The position numbers and the translations under genes were made by a program. Shown one piece after another: positions 37,748 to 47,125 of a stretch of 64,000 nucleotides of DNA (its first letter is position 1; the number at the start of each line of letters is the position of its first letter). This DNA is from Ectothiorhodospira marina (lineage in GTDB: Bacteria; Pseudomonadota; Gammaproteobacteria; Ectothiorhodospirales; Ectothiorhodospiraceae), in the NCBI RefSeq assembly GCF_900109495.1, contig NZ_FOAA01000013.1, positions 55,121 through 119,120 on the forward strand, given 5' to 3'. Under the pieces are notes generated by a model that worked only from the letters and a program-made list of their open reading frames with translations, was not told where the DNA came from and did no database searches.

Positions 37748-38464
37748 TCAGGTCTTGCTCAGGGCATCATGGACCTGTGAGAGGATCTCGGTGGCCACCA
37801 TCAGCACATGATCCCGGGCAAAACCCGCGTCGATCATCTCGTCATAAAGGGTGTGGGCCATCAAACGCGCCACCTTCTCCGGATCATGGGTCATGCGTCC
37901 GGTGCGGCGGGCCTCGCGAGCCAGGGTCAGTTGCATGAAATGGGTCTTGAGCAGGCCCTGAAGACGATGAATGTGCACCGACTTGGACACCACCAGGGCC
38001 AGAATGCTGGCCAGGCGCAGATCCGAGGCATCCAGACGCTCTCGGCCGATGGGGCTGTCCACATTGATCACGCCGATCACCTGATCTTCCAGGATCACCG
38101 GCACCGAGATCACATCCACGGTGCCTGACTCGCCACGACGGGCCAGCGGCGCATAAGGAGAATGATGCAGATCCTGGATCAGCAGGGGCTCGCCGGAACT
38201 GGCCACCCGTCCGGCGATGCCGTCTCCCAGGGGCTGCGTGTGCTGACGGGCCTCCTCGGTGAGGCGTCCGCAATGGGCCTCCACCCTGAGATGCGGCCGC
38301 TCCTCGCCCTCATTCCTGCTGACCAGCATGATGGAGCAGTGGTGGCAGGTCATGGCATGGGCCACCAATGTGCTGAGTTGATCCAGCCCCTCCTCAAGTG
38401 ATTTCGTGGTCTCCACGAAACGGGCCAGTTCGGTGAGTCGATCAGTGAAGGAGGCGTCGTACAT
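37748..38464 (-). CDS. GAF-domain signalling protein
   Basis: A 238-residue cytoplasmic protein. Residues ~20-165 form a GAF domain (HHCSIMLVSRNEGEERP, GDGIAGRVASSGEPLLIQDL, VDVISVPVILEDQVIGVINVDS), followed by a ~70-residue helical C-terminus with no output domain I recognise. It lies 9 bp after the histidine kinase and is probably the third gene of a regulator-kinase-GAF operon. The ligand is unknown. Confidence 0.8.
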   Translation of the reverse strand: MYDASFTDRLTELARFVETTKSLEEGLDQLSTLVAHAMTCHHCSIMLVSRNEGEERPHLRVEAHCGRLTEEARQHTQPLGDGIAGRVASSGEPLLIQDLHHSPYAPLARRGESGTVDVISVPVILEDQVIGVINVDSPIGRERLDASDLRLASILALVVSKSVHIHRLQGLLKTHFMQLTLAREARRTGRMTHDPEKVARLMAHTLYDEMIDAGFARDHVLMVATEILSQVHDALSKT

Positions 38465-38473
38465 AACGGGCTC

Positions 38474-39172
38474 TCAGGTCAGCACTTCCGGAAGACGCAG
38501 GGTGAAACAGCCGCCGCCCAGGTTACCCCGGTTGGACAACTCCACATAGCCCCGGCGCGTCTCGTCGGCATGCATGTCGGCCACCAGGGCGCAGAAATAC
38601 AGTCCCAGCCCGGTGCGCCCCTCCGTGGGGTCAAAATCACCCTGATCCTCCAGCGACCGACGCCCCAGCATGGCTTCGGGATAGCCAGGACCGTTGTCAT
38701 CCACCTGCAGGACCAGCCAACCCCATTCCTGACACGCCGAGATGGACAGCTTATCCTGAGTGTAGCGGATGGTATTGTTGATGACATTTTCCAGCAGGCT
38801 ACTCACCAGGCCGCGATCCATCACCCAGATCAGATCCGGATCGCAATGGAGCTGGCAGCTCACCCCCCGGTGATCCATGAGGGGTTTGTTGCTCAACCAG
38901 TAGTCTTCCAGCAGTTCCTGGATCATCACTGGGGCAAAACGGGGCGTGAAGCCCCCTTTGTCGTTCCGGTAGAGGGTGAGCAGCTGAATCAGGGCATCGT
39001 TGACCCGCCGTGCCTCGTACCGGAGCTGGGTGAGACGGGCGGGATCGCACTGGATGGAATCACCCGAATGATCCTCCAACAGGGCGTCGAGGGAATTGAG
39101 CACCATATTGAGCGAATTCTTCATGTCATGGATGCTGATGGCCAGCACCGCGCTGAAATCCAGTCGACTCAC
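38474..39172 (-). CDS. Soluble histidine kinase
   Basis: A 232-residue kinase core without sensor or TM region. The H-box is SIHDMKNSLNMVLNS (phospho-acceptor His near residue 15), followed by the N-box LLENVINNTIRY, G1 VDDNGPGYP and G2 TGLGLYF. The very short N-terminus means the signal must come from a partner, most likely the GAF protein or the response regulator encoded beside it. Starts with GTG at 39172 (GGGGAGG upstream). Confidence 0.85.
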   Translation of the reverse strand: MSRLDFSAVLAISIHDMKNSLNMVLNSLDALLEDHSGDSIQCDPARLTQLRYEARRVNDALIQLLTLYRNDKGGFTPRFAPVMIQELLEDYWLSNKPLMDHRGVSCQLHCDPDLIWVMDRGLVSSLLENVINNTIRYTQDKLSISACQEWGWLVLQVDDNGPGYPEAMLGRRSLEDQGDFDPTEGRTGLGLYFCALVADMHADETRRGYVELSNRGNLGGGCFTLRLPEVLT

Positions 39173-39229
39173 ATCCTCCCCCCTGTTGCGTTTGCCGTCA
39201 TCCTAACCGTTTCCACGGGAGCAAGACCA

Positions 39230-40447
39230 TCAGAGGTTCTCCTGATGCAGCATCTCGGCCCGTTCCACCTCTCCCAGATGGGACAGGGCCTGGATCAATG
39301 CAGACCGGACCGCAGCGGACGGCTGCCCACGGGAAAGCTGGACATCCAGGGCGTCCAGGATGGCAGCCTGATCCAGTTCCAGTTCACCGCATACCAGAAT
39401 CAGCCCCACCCGCTCCCACCAGGGAAACTCATCATGCCCCCTCCAGTCGATGCGCATCTGTTTAAGACACGTCGCCGCCGCGCGTGCCTGGCCATGCTGG
39501 GCCAGCGCGTGGGCCAGCCAGACAGGGTCGGAGGGATGCCCCATACCCTGAGACTGGCCCAGCTGCACAGCCTGCTTCCAGGAGGACGCAGCCTGATCCC
39601 AGTGCTGAAGCTCCATGGACAGACGCCCCAGGTGACGTTGACGCGCGAGGGAACGAGCAGAGCGCGCCACGGCCCCGATCAGCACCTTGAAGGCCTCCTG
39701 CCTGTGCCCCTGGCGTTCCAGTGCGCCGGCCAGACAATCGTGAGCGGACATGAAGTGGGGCGTCACCTCCAGGGCCTTGCGAAAACAGGCCTCCGCCCTG
39801 TCGTCGTGACCACGGATCTCTTGTGCCTGCCCCAAGGCCACATGGGCCCAGGCCACCTCCTGCTCCTCCAGGGCCGCGCGAGCCGCCTCCTCCACGCTGT
39901 CCGCATCGCCGTCCTCCAGAGCCAGAACCGCCTGCAGACGCAGCACATCGGCTCGCTGCCCGCGCCCCGTCTCCAGCATGTCCCGCAGGAGATGGCGAGC
40001 ACCGGACTGATCCTGCCGTGAAAGCGCCTCGGCCACCGGCCTCAAGGGAAGGCGGCGGCGCAGCACCCGGAGCAGTCGGACGGCCAGCAGATCCTTGGTG
40101 ATGGGCTTGGCCAGATAGGCATCGGGACCGCTCTCCAGTGCGGCCATGACCATCTCCGCCGTGTTCTCGGCGGTGATCATCAAAAAGGCCGTGCCCACAC
40201 CCACGCGCCCCTCGCGGCGAGCCGTTTCGAGCAACTGCTGGCCATCCATGCCGCCGCCCAGGTTGTAGTCGCACAGGATGATGTCGTAGTGGTGAGCACG
40301 CAACTGGCTCAGGGCATCCTGGGCATTGGCCGCCACATCCGGCTCCTGACGCGCCCCCATGGATACCAGCATCCCTGAAAGATTGGAGCGCATCGCGTGG
40401 AAATCATCCACTATCAACACCGATAAGCGCTCCAGTAGATTGTTCAT
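39230..40447 (-). CDS. Response regulator with TPR output
   Basis: A 405-residue protein. Residues ~8-130 form a receiver domain (VLIVDDFHAMRSNL; phospho-acceptor Asp in IILCDYNLGGG; Lys in LAKPITKDL). From ~150 onward it has tetratricopeptide-like helical repeats (AHVALGQAQEIRGHDDRAEACFRKALEVTP is the clearest). No DNA-binding domain, so the output is probably protein-protein interaction. First gene of the regulator-kinase-GAF group, 57 bp before the kinase. Confidence 0.85.
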   Translation of the reverse strand: MNNLLERLSVLIVDDFHAMRSNLSGMLVSMGARQEPDVAANAQDALSQLRAHHYDIILCDYNLGGGMDGQQLLETARREGRVGVGTAFLMITAENTAEMVMAALESGPDAYLAKPITKDLLAVRLLRVLRRRLPLRPVAEALSRQDQSGARHLLRDMLETGRGQRADVLRLQAVLALEDGDADSVEEAARAALEEQEVAWAHVALGQAQEIRGHDDRAEACFRKALEVTPHFMSAHDCLAGALERQGHRQEAFKVLIGAVARSARSLARQRHLGRLSMELQHWDQAASSWKQAVQLGQSQGMGHPSDPVWLAHALAQHGQARAAATCLKQMRIDWRGHDEFPWWERVGLILVCGELELDQAAILDALDVQLSRGQPSAAVRSALIQALSHLGEVERAEMLHQENL

Positions 40448-40614
40448 CCCTTATCGCCTCCCAGGAAAATGAGCTGGGTGATTCTGCCCCTATGTGCGGA
40501 TATTGAGGAGACTTCCCCTGTGCTGCAACCCGAATTTCGTCGCATTCTGCTACAGTCTTCAGGGGAATCAGCACGTATGGGTTAACCTCTTTATCGAAGA
40601 CCAAGGAGTTCGTC

Positions 40615-41091
40615 ATGGGCAGGTTCTGGATCATCACCATCGTGGTCGTCGTTCTGGCGCTGCTGGTCGGCGGAGGCGTGGGGGGCCACCATGTATCCAA
40701 GCAAAACGCGTTCTGCATCACCTGCCATGCCTATGAAAAGGTCTCCTGGGACCACGGTGACCACTTCTTCAACGACTGCCTGGATTGCCATACAAAGGGC
40801 CTGGTGACCGACAAGCTGCATGGGGTGCGCAAGGTCTATCTGATGTTCACCGGCCAGAACAACCCCCACAACGATCCACCGTCACGGCTGTACCCGGAGA
40901 AGACCAGCGACAACTGCACCGACTGCCACATGACCAGCGAAGTGGAGGCCAATGAACCCGAGTTCTTTGCCCAGCATACGGGCATGATGGAGAACTTCGA
41001 TACCTGCCAGGCCTGCCATGATGATTCGGGGCATGATCCGGAATTGCAGGCCCTGCGCTTCGAGGCACCGCGCTTCACCCAGGAGGAGTAG
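40615..41091 (+). CDS. Tetraheme c-type cytochrome, NapC/NrfH type
   Basis: A 158-residue membrane-anchored cytochrome. One TM helix at residues ~4-25, then four CxxCH haem sites: CITCH, CLDCH, CTDCH and CQACH, spaced as in NrfH/NapC/NirT. These proteins carry electrons from the quinol pool to periplasmic reductases. No partner reductase gene is adjacent, so its acceptor is unknown. It depends on the ccm system encoded next to it. AAGGAG ribosome site 6 nt before ATG. It converges on ccmD. Confidence 0.88.
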   Translation: MGRFWIITIVVVVLALLVGGGVGGHHVSKQNAFCITCHAYEKVSWDHGDHFFNDCLDCHTKGLVTDKLHGVRKVYLMFTGQNNPHNDPPSRLYPEKTSDNCTDCHMTSEVEANEPEFFAQHTGMMENFDTCQACHDDSGHDPELQALRFEAPRFTQEE

Positions 41092-41111
41092 ACGCGCCCG
41101 GGCGGGGCGGC

Positions 41112-41279
41112 CTACGAGGGTGAATCCCCCTGGAGCCTTGCCAGGCGCGCCAACTGGCGACGCAGGGCAAGGCGCCGGCGGCGCAGCCAGATCATCTCTC
41201 CCAGCAGCACCAGCAGGGTGACCCCGTAGGAGCCCCAGACGAACAACCCATGGCCCCCCATGGCGAGAAATTCCATCAT
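41112..41279 (-). CDS. ccmD: Haem exporter protein CcmD
   Basis: A 55-residue single-TM protein, MMEFLAMGGHGLFVWGSYGV..., with the family pattern AMGGHGxFVWxSYGVT and a basic C-terminal tail (RRRRLALRRQ). It helps CcmABC release haem-loaded CcmE. The ATG at 41279 overlaps the ccmC stop (ATGA). Last gene of ccmABCD. Confidence 0.9.
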   Translation of the reverse strand: MMEFLAMGGHGLFVWGSYGVTLLVLLGEMIWLRRRRLALRRQLARLARLQGDSPS

Positions 41280-42025
41280 GCCTTGCCCCCCATGCGTTCC
41301 AGCACCCATTTGGTGCGACGCTCACGTTCCAGTAATTCCAGCCGGGCCCGCCACAGCACCACCGCAATGGAATACATCCAGCAGGCAAACGTCATCAGCA
41401 GGAGCGCCGTCAACATCACGGTTTCCATGGTGGGTGAACTGGTCACGGTAATGGAGGCCCCCTGGTGCAAGGTATTCCACCACTTCACCGAGAAATAGAT
41501 GATGGGGACGTTGACCACCCCGGCCAGGGCGAGCACTGCGCTGGCATTGGCGGCCCGCTGCCGGTCCTCGATGGCCCCATGCAGCGCCATATACCCCAGA
41601 TACAGAAACAGCAGGATCAACTCCGAGGTGAGGCGGGCGTCCCACACCCAGTAGGCTCCCCAGGTGGGCTTGCCCCACAGGGCCCCCGACCACAGGGCCA
41701 GAAAGGTGAACAGGGCCCCCGTGGGGGCGATGGCCTTGGCCATCACCTCGGCGGTCTTCACCCGCCAGATGAGGCCGATGGCCGCATACACCGCCATGAG
41801 CACGTAGAGGAACATGGACATCCAGGCCGCCGGCACATGGATGAACATGATGCGGTAACTGTCCCCCTGCTGATAGTCCGGTGGAGCGACCACGAAACCG
41901 GTGTACAAACCCGTGATGAACAGGACCACTGCCAGCCCCCCAAACCAGGGGATCAGGCGCCCCGACAGGTCGTAAAAGTTTGGCGGTGAGGAGAACTTGA
42001 ACCACTGCACACGCGGTTGAGCCAC
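41276..42025 (-). CDS. ccmC: Haem exporter/CcmE-loading protein CcmC
   Basis: A 249-residue inner-membrane protein of the haem-handling family. The tryptophan-rich motif WGKPTWGAYWVWDARLTSEL is complete, with His residues flanking it (FIHVPAAWMS; YLGYMALHGAIED). It transfers haem to CcmE. I start at GTG 42025 (MAQPRVQWFKF), with a GGAGG site 6 nt upstream; an upstream open frame overlaps ccmB and is noise. Confidence 0.94.
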   Translation of the reverse strand: MAQPRVQWFKFSSPPNFYDLSGRLIPWFGGLAVVLFITGLYTGFVVAPPDYQQGDSYRIMFIHVPAAWMSMFLYVLMAVYAAIGLIWRVKTAEVMAKAIAPTGALFTFLALWSGALWGKPTWGAYWVWDARLTSELILLFLYLGYMALHGAIEDRQRAANASAVLALAGVVNVPIIYFSVKWWNTLHQGASITVTSSPTMETVMLTALLLMTFACWMYSIAVVLWRARLELLERERRTKWVLERMGGKA

Positions 42026-42038
42026 GGCCTTCCTCCAA

Positions 42039-42716
42039 TCAATCCAGCATGATGCGCAGCGCCGCGGCAATGGCCCAGGGCGCCAACAACAGGGTGAAAA
42101 TAAGCAAGGCGGCCAACAGCGACAGGTGAGCCTCGGGGCTCGACCCATACATGACCGCATCCACAGCCCCCGACCCCATGATCAGTGCCGGTACATAAAG
42201 GGGCAGGATCAGCAGCGAGATCAGCACACCGCCTCCCCGCAAACCCAGGGTGAGCCCCGCACCGATGGCACCCACCAGGCTGAGAATGGGCGTACCCAGC
42301 AACAGGGCCGTCATCAGCACGACGATCTCGGCGCCATCCAGATTCAGCTGCATGCCCAGCAGGGGCGAGATCAGCACCAGCGGCAGGCCGGTGACCAGCC
42401 AGTGGGCAAGGATCTTCATCAGCACCAGCAACGGCAGGGGCTGCGGCGTCAGCAAAAGCTGTTCCAGGGACCCATCGCGGAAGTCATCGGCGAACAGGCG
42501 CTCCAGAGAAAGCATGGTGGCCAGCAGGGCGGATACCCAGAGCACCCCGGGGGCCATGCTGCGCAGCAATTGCGGATCCGGCCCCACCCCCAGCGGAAAC
42601 AGTGACACCACCACCACAAAGAATCCCAGCACCACCAGCGCATCCTGGCGACGACGCACCGCCAGCAGCAGGTCCCGCTGCAACAGGGCCAGCAGGGCTC
42701 GCAGCAGCGCCATCAT
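42039..42716 (-). CDS. ccmB: Haem exporter permease CcmB
   Basis: A 225-residue permease with six TM helices. RDLLLAVRRRQDALVVLGFFVV, GVLWVSALLATMLSLERLFADDFRDGSLEQLLL and LRGGGVLISLLILPLYVP are family signatures. It forms an ABC complex with CcmA that acts in release of haem-CcmE. The stop is 13 bp before the ccmC start; its start overlaps the ccmA stop by 4 bp. Confidence 0.94.
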   Translation of the reverse strand: MMALLRALLALLQRDLLLAVRRRQDALVVLGFFVVVVSLFPLGVGPDPQLLRSMAPGVLWVSALLATMLSLERLFADDFRDGSLEQLLLTPQPLPLLVLMKILAHWLVTGLPLVLISPLLGMQLNLDGAEIVVLMTALLLGTPILSLVGAIGAGLTLGLRGGGVLISLLILPLYVPALIMGSGAVDAVMYGSSPEAHLSLLAALLIFTLLLAPWAIAAALRIMLD

Positions 42717-43402
42717 GCACCGTCCCCCAGGGTCAGGGTGCGCTGGGGACCGCGCACGGGGACAACCTGATGGGTCGTGAGAATAATCATGCCCCGGGCT
42801 GCCAGATGGGCTTCCAGGGCCTGTCTGAGCACCTCGATCACTTGAACGTCCAGCGCCGCAAAGGGTTCATCAAGAATCCACAGGGGTCGTCTCAGCAACA
42901 GCAATCGGGCCAGAGCCACGCGCCGCTTCTGCCCCTGGGACAGCAGCTTCACGGGCAGGTCGGCATGCCCGCCCAGACCCAGTTCATCCAGCATGGAGAA
43001 TACCGCCTCGGGCGTTTGTGGACAGCCATGCAGACGGCACTGGCTTTGGATGTTTTCCTCGGCGCTGAGTTCATCCTTGAGGGCGTTGTGATGCCCCAGG
43101 TAGGCCAGGTGGCCGCCGGGGCCATCATCCAGGCGCCGCACCGGCACGCCATCCCAGGTCATGTCCCCGTCCATGGGGCGGGTGAGCCCGCACAGCACCC
43201 GCAGCAGGCTGGTCTTGCCGGCCCCGTTGCGGCCAGCCACCTGCAGCAGTTCGCCGGCGTCCAGGCAGAACGTCAGACCGTTGAAAAGCAGGCGCTCTCC
43301 ACGCTCCAGCACCAAACTGTCCACTTCCAGGCAATGGGCGGGAAAAGGATGCGGGGTGAGCGTGCCCGGCGTGTGGGCCGGCGCGGCAGCCGCATCACTC
43401 AT
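42713..43402 (-). CDS. ccmA: Haem exporter ATP-binding protein CcmA
   Basis: A 229-residue ABC ATPase with Walker A GRNGAGKTSL, the signature LSQGQKRRVALARLL and Walker B PLWILDEPFAALD. The start is at 43402 where ATGA overlaps the cheV stop; starting at 43411 is also in frame. About 25 N-terminal residues precede the ABC core. First of ccmABCD, but preceded directly by cheV. Confidence 0.92.
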   Translation of the reverse strand: MSDAAAAPAHTPGTLTPHPFPAHCLEVDSLVLERGERLLFNGLTFCLDAGELLQVAGRNGAGKTSLLRVLCGLTRPMDGDMTWDGVPVRRLDDGPGGHLAYLGHHNALKDELSAEENIQSQCRLHGCPQTPEAVFSMLDELGLGGHADLPVKLLSQGQKRRVALARLLLLRRPLWILDEPFAALDVQVIEVLRQALEAHLAARGMIILTTHQVVPVRGPQRTLTLGDGA

Positions 43403-44328
43403 GATGGCCACTGCCCCAATTGTTGCATGCGCTCACGCACGGCTTCAGCCAGATCATCCGGGTGGTATTTCTGAACGAACTTGTCCGCCCCGGTTCGGCG
43501 CACCATGTCCACGTTGAAGACCCCGCTGATGGACGAATGCAACAGGATGTAGAGATCCTTGAGGCGGGCGTCCTCGCGAACCCGGGTGGTGAGTTGATAA
43601 CCATCCACTTCCGGCATCTCGATATCGGACACCATCATGATGAATTCCCGGGCCACATCCACCCCCTCGGCCTGCATGCGCTCGATCAGGTCGATGGCGT
43701 GCTTGCCATCGGTCACCAGGGTGCACTGTACGCCGAGTTGTTCCAGCGCGGCACGGATCTGATTACGGGCCACCGTGGAGTCATCCACCACCAGGACCTT
43801 ACAGTCCTCGGCACGAAAACCATCACTCAGATCCGCCGACACCTGGGTGCTGGCGTGCACCACCTGATCCAGCACCTTTTCCACGTCCAGGATCTCCACG
43901 ATGCGATCGTCCAGCAGGGTGATGGCAGTGACGAAGGCATTGCGACCCGTGGCCCGAGGCGGTGGCTGAACCTGACCCCACTGGGTATTCATGATGCGTT
44001 CCACGCGACGGATCAGGAAGCCATGCACCGAGCGGTTGTACTCGGTGATGATGATGTAACCCTCCTCCGGCGCCTTGAGGGGCGGGCCACCAATGGCCAG
44101 CGAAAGATCCATGACGGGCATGGTAATGCCCCTGAGGGTGGCAATCCCCTTCACCAGAGGATGCGCACCCGCCAGATGGGAGAGTGGCTGGTAGGGAATG
44201 ACTTCCTGCACCTTGAAGATATTGATGCCGTAGAGCTGTTGGCCCTGAAGCTGAAACAACAGCAACTCGAGTCGGCTACCAGCCACCCGATTGGATTCCA
44301 GGGATGACCCCCAGTGATGCTCAGCCAT
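43399..44328 (-). CDS. cheV: Chemotaxis coupling protein CheV (CheW-receiver)
   Basis: A 309-residue protein. Residues ~15-155 are a CheW domain (LELLLFQLQGQQLYGINIFKVQEVI; VKGIATLRGITMPVMDLS), ~185-305 a receiver domain with VLVVDDSTVARNQI, the phospho-acceptor in MMVSDIEMPEVDG and DKFVQKYHPDDL. CheV links receptors to CheA and is phosphorylated for adaptation. It overlaps ccmA by 4 bp, so it may be cotranscribed with ccmABCD, an unusual partner. Confidence 0.93.
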   Translation of the reverse strand: MAEHHWGSSLESNRVAGSRLELLLFQLQGQQLYGINIFKVQEVIPYQPLSHLAGAHPLVKGIATLRGITMPVMDLSLAIGGPPLKAPEEGYIIITEYNRSVHGFLIRRVERIMNTQWGQVQPPPRATGRNAFVTAITLLDDRIVEILDVEKVLDQVVHASTQVSADLSDGFRAEDCKVLVVDDSTVARNQIRAALEQLGVQCTLVTDGKHAIDLIERMQAEGVDVAREFIMMVSDIEMPEVDGYQLTTRVREDARLKDLYILLHSSISGVFNVDMVRRTGADKFVQKYHPDDLAEAVRERMQQLGQWPS

Positions 44329-44633
44329 GACGGCGCTCCAGATGATCCACAGGCCCATGTTACCAGCGGACCCGGCAGCGTACACGCCCGCCGCGGTCCA
44401 TCCGTCCCGCCACGCAGGCACCGGGTTTCTGATCTGGATCACATGGATGACTCCACACCATCGAACCTGACACGATCCAGGTTGTCTTCAATACGGATAG
44501 AAATGGCAAGCGCCCGTTTGCTTGCGACCCCGACCGCGTTGGTGCTATCTATGGCCGGCACTCCGGGGGCAGCCGGGCCCGTGAGCGGCAACACCATGAT
44601 AATCAGCTGGATACACCCAGGCAGGAGAAAACG
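44329..44633. other. cheV-ccmE intergenic region with an FNR-like site
   Basis: No gene is seen in this 305-bp region between the divergent cheV and ccmE. CTGATCTGGATCAC (44429-44442) has TGAT-N4-ATCA, the core of FNR/Anr sites, but both outer bases differ from TTGAT/ATCAA. It lies about 100 bp from the cheV start and nearly 200 bp from ccmE. Confidence 0.35.
44522..44551 (+). promoter_or_regulatory. Candidate promoter for ccmEFGHI
   Basis: TTGCGA (44522-44527) and TATCTA (44546-44551) are 18 bp apart, 83 bp before the ccmE ATG. This is a plausible sigma-70 promoter but is found by pattern only. Confidence 0.35.
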
Positions 44634-45089
44634 ATGACACCTCGACAGAAGAGACGAATGGCCGGGGTGCTACTCGTCGTGCTGGCGGTTTCCACCGCCT
44701 CGGCCCTGGCCCTGAGCGCCTTTAGCGAGAACCTCATGTACTTCTACGGGCCCTCGCAGCTGGCCCAGGGAGAGGCACCGGGCGAACGCATCATCCGCCT
44801 GGGCGGGCTGGTGGAAGAAGGCTCCCTCCAGCACAACGATACCGACCTGACCGTGCAGTTCAGCATCACCGACACGGCCCACAGCATCCCGGTGCAGTAC
44901 GTCGGCCTGCTCCCGGACCTGTTCCGCGAGGGTCAGGGGGTGGTCACTCACGGCCGCATGGGCAACGATGGCATCTTCCGCGCCGAGCGTGTGCTGGCAC
45001 GACACGACGAGAACTACATGGCCCCCGAGGTGGCGGACGCCCTGAAAGCCGTGGGCTACGAAGAACATCTCGGCGACAGGGTCTACTGA
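44634..45089 (+). CDS. ccmE: Cytochrome c maturation haem chaperone CcmE
   Basis: A 151-residue membrane-anchored periplasmic protein. RQKRRMAGVLLVVLAVSTASAL is the N-terminal anchor; GERIIRLGGLVEEGS and the haem-binding LARHDENYMAPE with its covalently haem-linked His are conserved. It passes haem to CcmF. First gene of ccmEFGHI; the ccmF start lies 2 bp beyond its stop. Confidence 0.95.
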   Translation: MTPRQKRRMAGVLLVVLAVSTASALALSAFSENLMYFYGPSQLAQGEAPGERIIRLGGLVEEGSLQHNDTDLTVQFSITDTAHSIPVQYVGLLPDLFREGQGVVTHGRMGNDGIFRAERVLARHDENYMAPEVADALKAVGYEEHLGDRVY

Positions 45090-45091
45090 TC

Positions 45092-47125
45092 ATGATCCCG
45101 GAGATCGGACAACTCGCCCTCATCCTCGCCCTGTTGATGGCCACCGTACAGGGCATCATCCCCCTCATCGGCGCCCATCGGGGCACACCGGCCTGGATGG
45201 CCACCGCACACACGGCCGTGGGCGGTCAGTTTCTTTTCCTGGTGATCGCCTATATCGCGCTCACCCATGCCTTCATCACGCACGATTTCTCGGTGGCCTA
45301 CGTGGCCAACCACTCCAACTCCGAACTGCCGCTGATGTATCGCATCTCCGGAGTCTGGGGCGGCCATGAGGGGTCATTGCTGCTCTGGGCGTTGATGCTG
45401 GGCGGCTGGTCGCTGGCCGTGTCCTGGCTCAGCAAGGGGCTGCCCACGGACATGGCAGCACGCACCGTGGCCGTCATGGGCCTGGTGAGCGTGGGCATCC
45501 TCTCCTTCACCCTGTTCACCTCCAACCCCTTTGAAACCCTTTTCCCGGTACCGGCTGACGGGCGCGACCTCAATCCGCTGCTGCAGGATCCGGGTCTGGT
45601 GATCCACCCGCCCATGCTCTATATGGGTTATGTGGGCCTGGCCGTGCCCTTCGCCATTGCCATTGCCGCCCTGATCGGCGGACGCCTGGATGCGGCCTGG
45701 GCCCGCTGGACCCGGCCCTGGGCCACGGTGGCCTGGGCCTTCCTGGGGACCGGCATCGCCCTGGGCAGCTGGTGGGCCTACTACACCCTGGGCTGGGGTG
45801 GCTGGTGGTTCTGGGACCCGGTGGAAAACGCCTCCTTCATGCCCTGGCTCGCCGCCACGGCCCTGATCCACTCCCTGGCCGTAACGGAAAAACGGGGGGC
45901 CTTTCGCACCTGGACGGTGCTGCTGGCCATCATGGCCTTCTGCCTGAGCCTGCTGGGCACGTTCCTGGTGCGCTCCGGGGTGCTGGTTTCCGTGCATGCC
46001 TTTGCCACCGACCCCGCCCGGGGCGTGTACATCCTCGCGCTGCTGCTGGCGGTGACCGGGGCCTCCTTTGCCCTGTATGCATGGCGGGCCCCCAACGTGC
46101 GCAGCCACGCCGAATTCCAGCCCATCTCCCGCGAAGGCGCCCTGCTGGCCAACAACGTCATTCTGGTGGTGGCCCTGGCAGCCGTGCTGCTGGGGACGCT
46201 GTATCCCCTGCTGCTGGATGCCCTGAACATGGGCAAGATCTCCGTGGGGCCTCCCTACTTCAACGCCGTGTTCGCGCCGCTGATGCTCCCGTTGGTCTTT
46301 CTGGTAGGTTTGGGGCCGCTGCTGCGCTGGAAGAGCGCCTCTGCCCGGGAGGTGACCCTGCGCCTGTGGCATACCCTGCTCGCGGCCCTGGCCGTGGGCG
46401 TGGTCTTCCCCCTGGCCCTGATGGGCAGCACATCGCTGATGATCACCCTGGGTGTGGGCCTGGCCGTCTGGGTCATGCTGGCATCCGGTCGGGATCTCTA
46501 TAGCCGGCTGCGCCAGCGCGGTACGCCCATGACAACCCTGCGCAAACTGCCCGCCAGCTACTGGGGCATGACCATCGGTCACCTGGGCTTTGCCGTGCTG
46601 GTGATGGGCATCACCCTGCTCATGGCCTTTGAACAGGAACGCGACGTTCGCATGGGCCTGGGGCAGAGCCATGAACTGGGGGGCTATACCTATGAGTTGC
46701 GGGACGTCTACGATGTGGCCGGCCCCAACTGGGATGCCCTGGAGGCCCATGTGCACGTCACCCGTGACGGTGAACCGGTCACGGACCTGTATCCTCAGCG
46801 CCGAATCTACCGGGTGCAGACCCAACCCATGGCCCAGGCGGCGTATCAATCCCGCTTCACCCGCGACATCTTGGTTGCCTTGGGGGAGCCCATGTCGGGC
46901 CAAACGTGGTCGCTGCGGATTTATCACAACCCCTTCCAGATGTGGCTCTGGATCGGGGCTACGATGATTGTGCTCGGAGGATTCGTGGCGGCCGCCGATC
47001 GACGTTACCGGGTCTTCTCCCGACGCCGGGCCAGCGAGCCGGCCAGCCCGCGGACTGAAGACGCCCGCGTGGCCAATGACCGGGAAACGGCCCCCCAGCC
47101 CACCCAACGGAGCCCCTCGGCATGA
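45092..47125 (+). CDS. ccmF: Cytochrome c haem lyase subunit CcmF
   Basis: A 677-residue polytopic protein. The WWD motif GWGGWWFWDPVENASFMPWL, plus NSELPLMYRISGVWGGHEGS near the N-terminus and GSWWAYYTLGWGG, are diagnostic. CcmF takes haem from CcmE and attaches it to apocytochromes with CcmH and CcmI. A ~50-residue polar C-terminal tail (SRRRASEPASPRTED) is longer than in E. coli. The stop overlaps ccmG by 4 bp. Confidence 0.96.
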   Translation: MIPEIGQLALILALLMATVQGIIPLIGAHRGTPAWMATAHTAVGGQFLFLVIAYIALTHAFITHDFSVAYVANHSNSELPLMYRISGVWGGHEGSLLLWALMLGGWSLAVSWLSKGLPTDMAARTVAVMGLVSVGILSFTLFTSNPFETLFPVPADGRDLNPLLQDPGLVIHPPMLYMGYVGLAVPFAIAIAALIGGRLDAAWARWTRPWATVAWAFLGTGIALGSWWAYYTLGWGGWWFWDPVENASFMPWLAATALIHSLAVTEKRGAFRTWTVLLAIMAFCLSLLGTFLVRSGVLVSVHAFATDPARGVYILALLLAVTGASFALYAWRAPNVRSHAEFQPISREGALLANNVILVVALAAVLLGTLYPLLLDALNMGKISVGPPYFNAVFAPLMLPLVFLVGLGPLLRWKSASAREVTLRLWHTLLAALAVGVVFPLALMGSTSLMITLGVGLAVWVMLASGRDLYSRLRQRGTPMTTLRKLPASYWGMTIGHLGFAVLVMGITLLMAFEQERDVRMGLGQSHELGGYTYELRDVYDVAGPNWDALEAHVHVTRDGEPVTDLYPQRRIYRVQTQPMAQAAYQSRFTRDILVALGEPMSGQTWSLRIYHNPFQMWLWIGATMIVLGGFVAAADRRYRVFSRRRASEPASPRTEDARVANDRETAPQPTQRSPSA

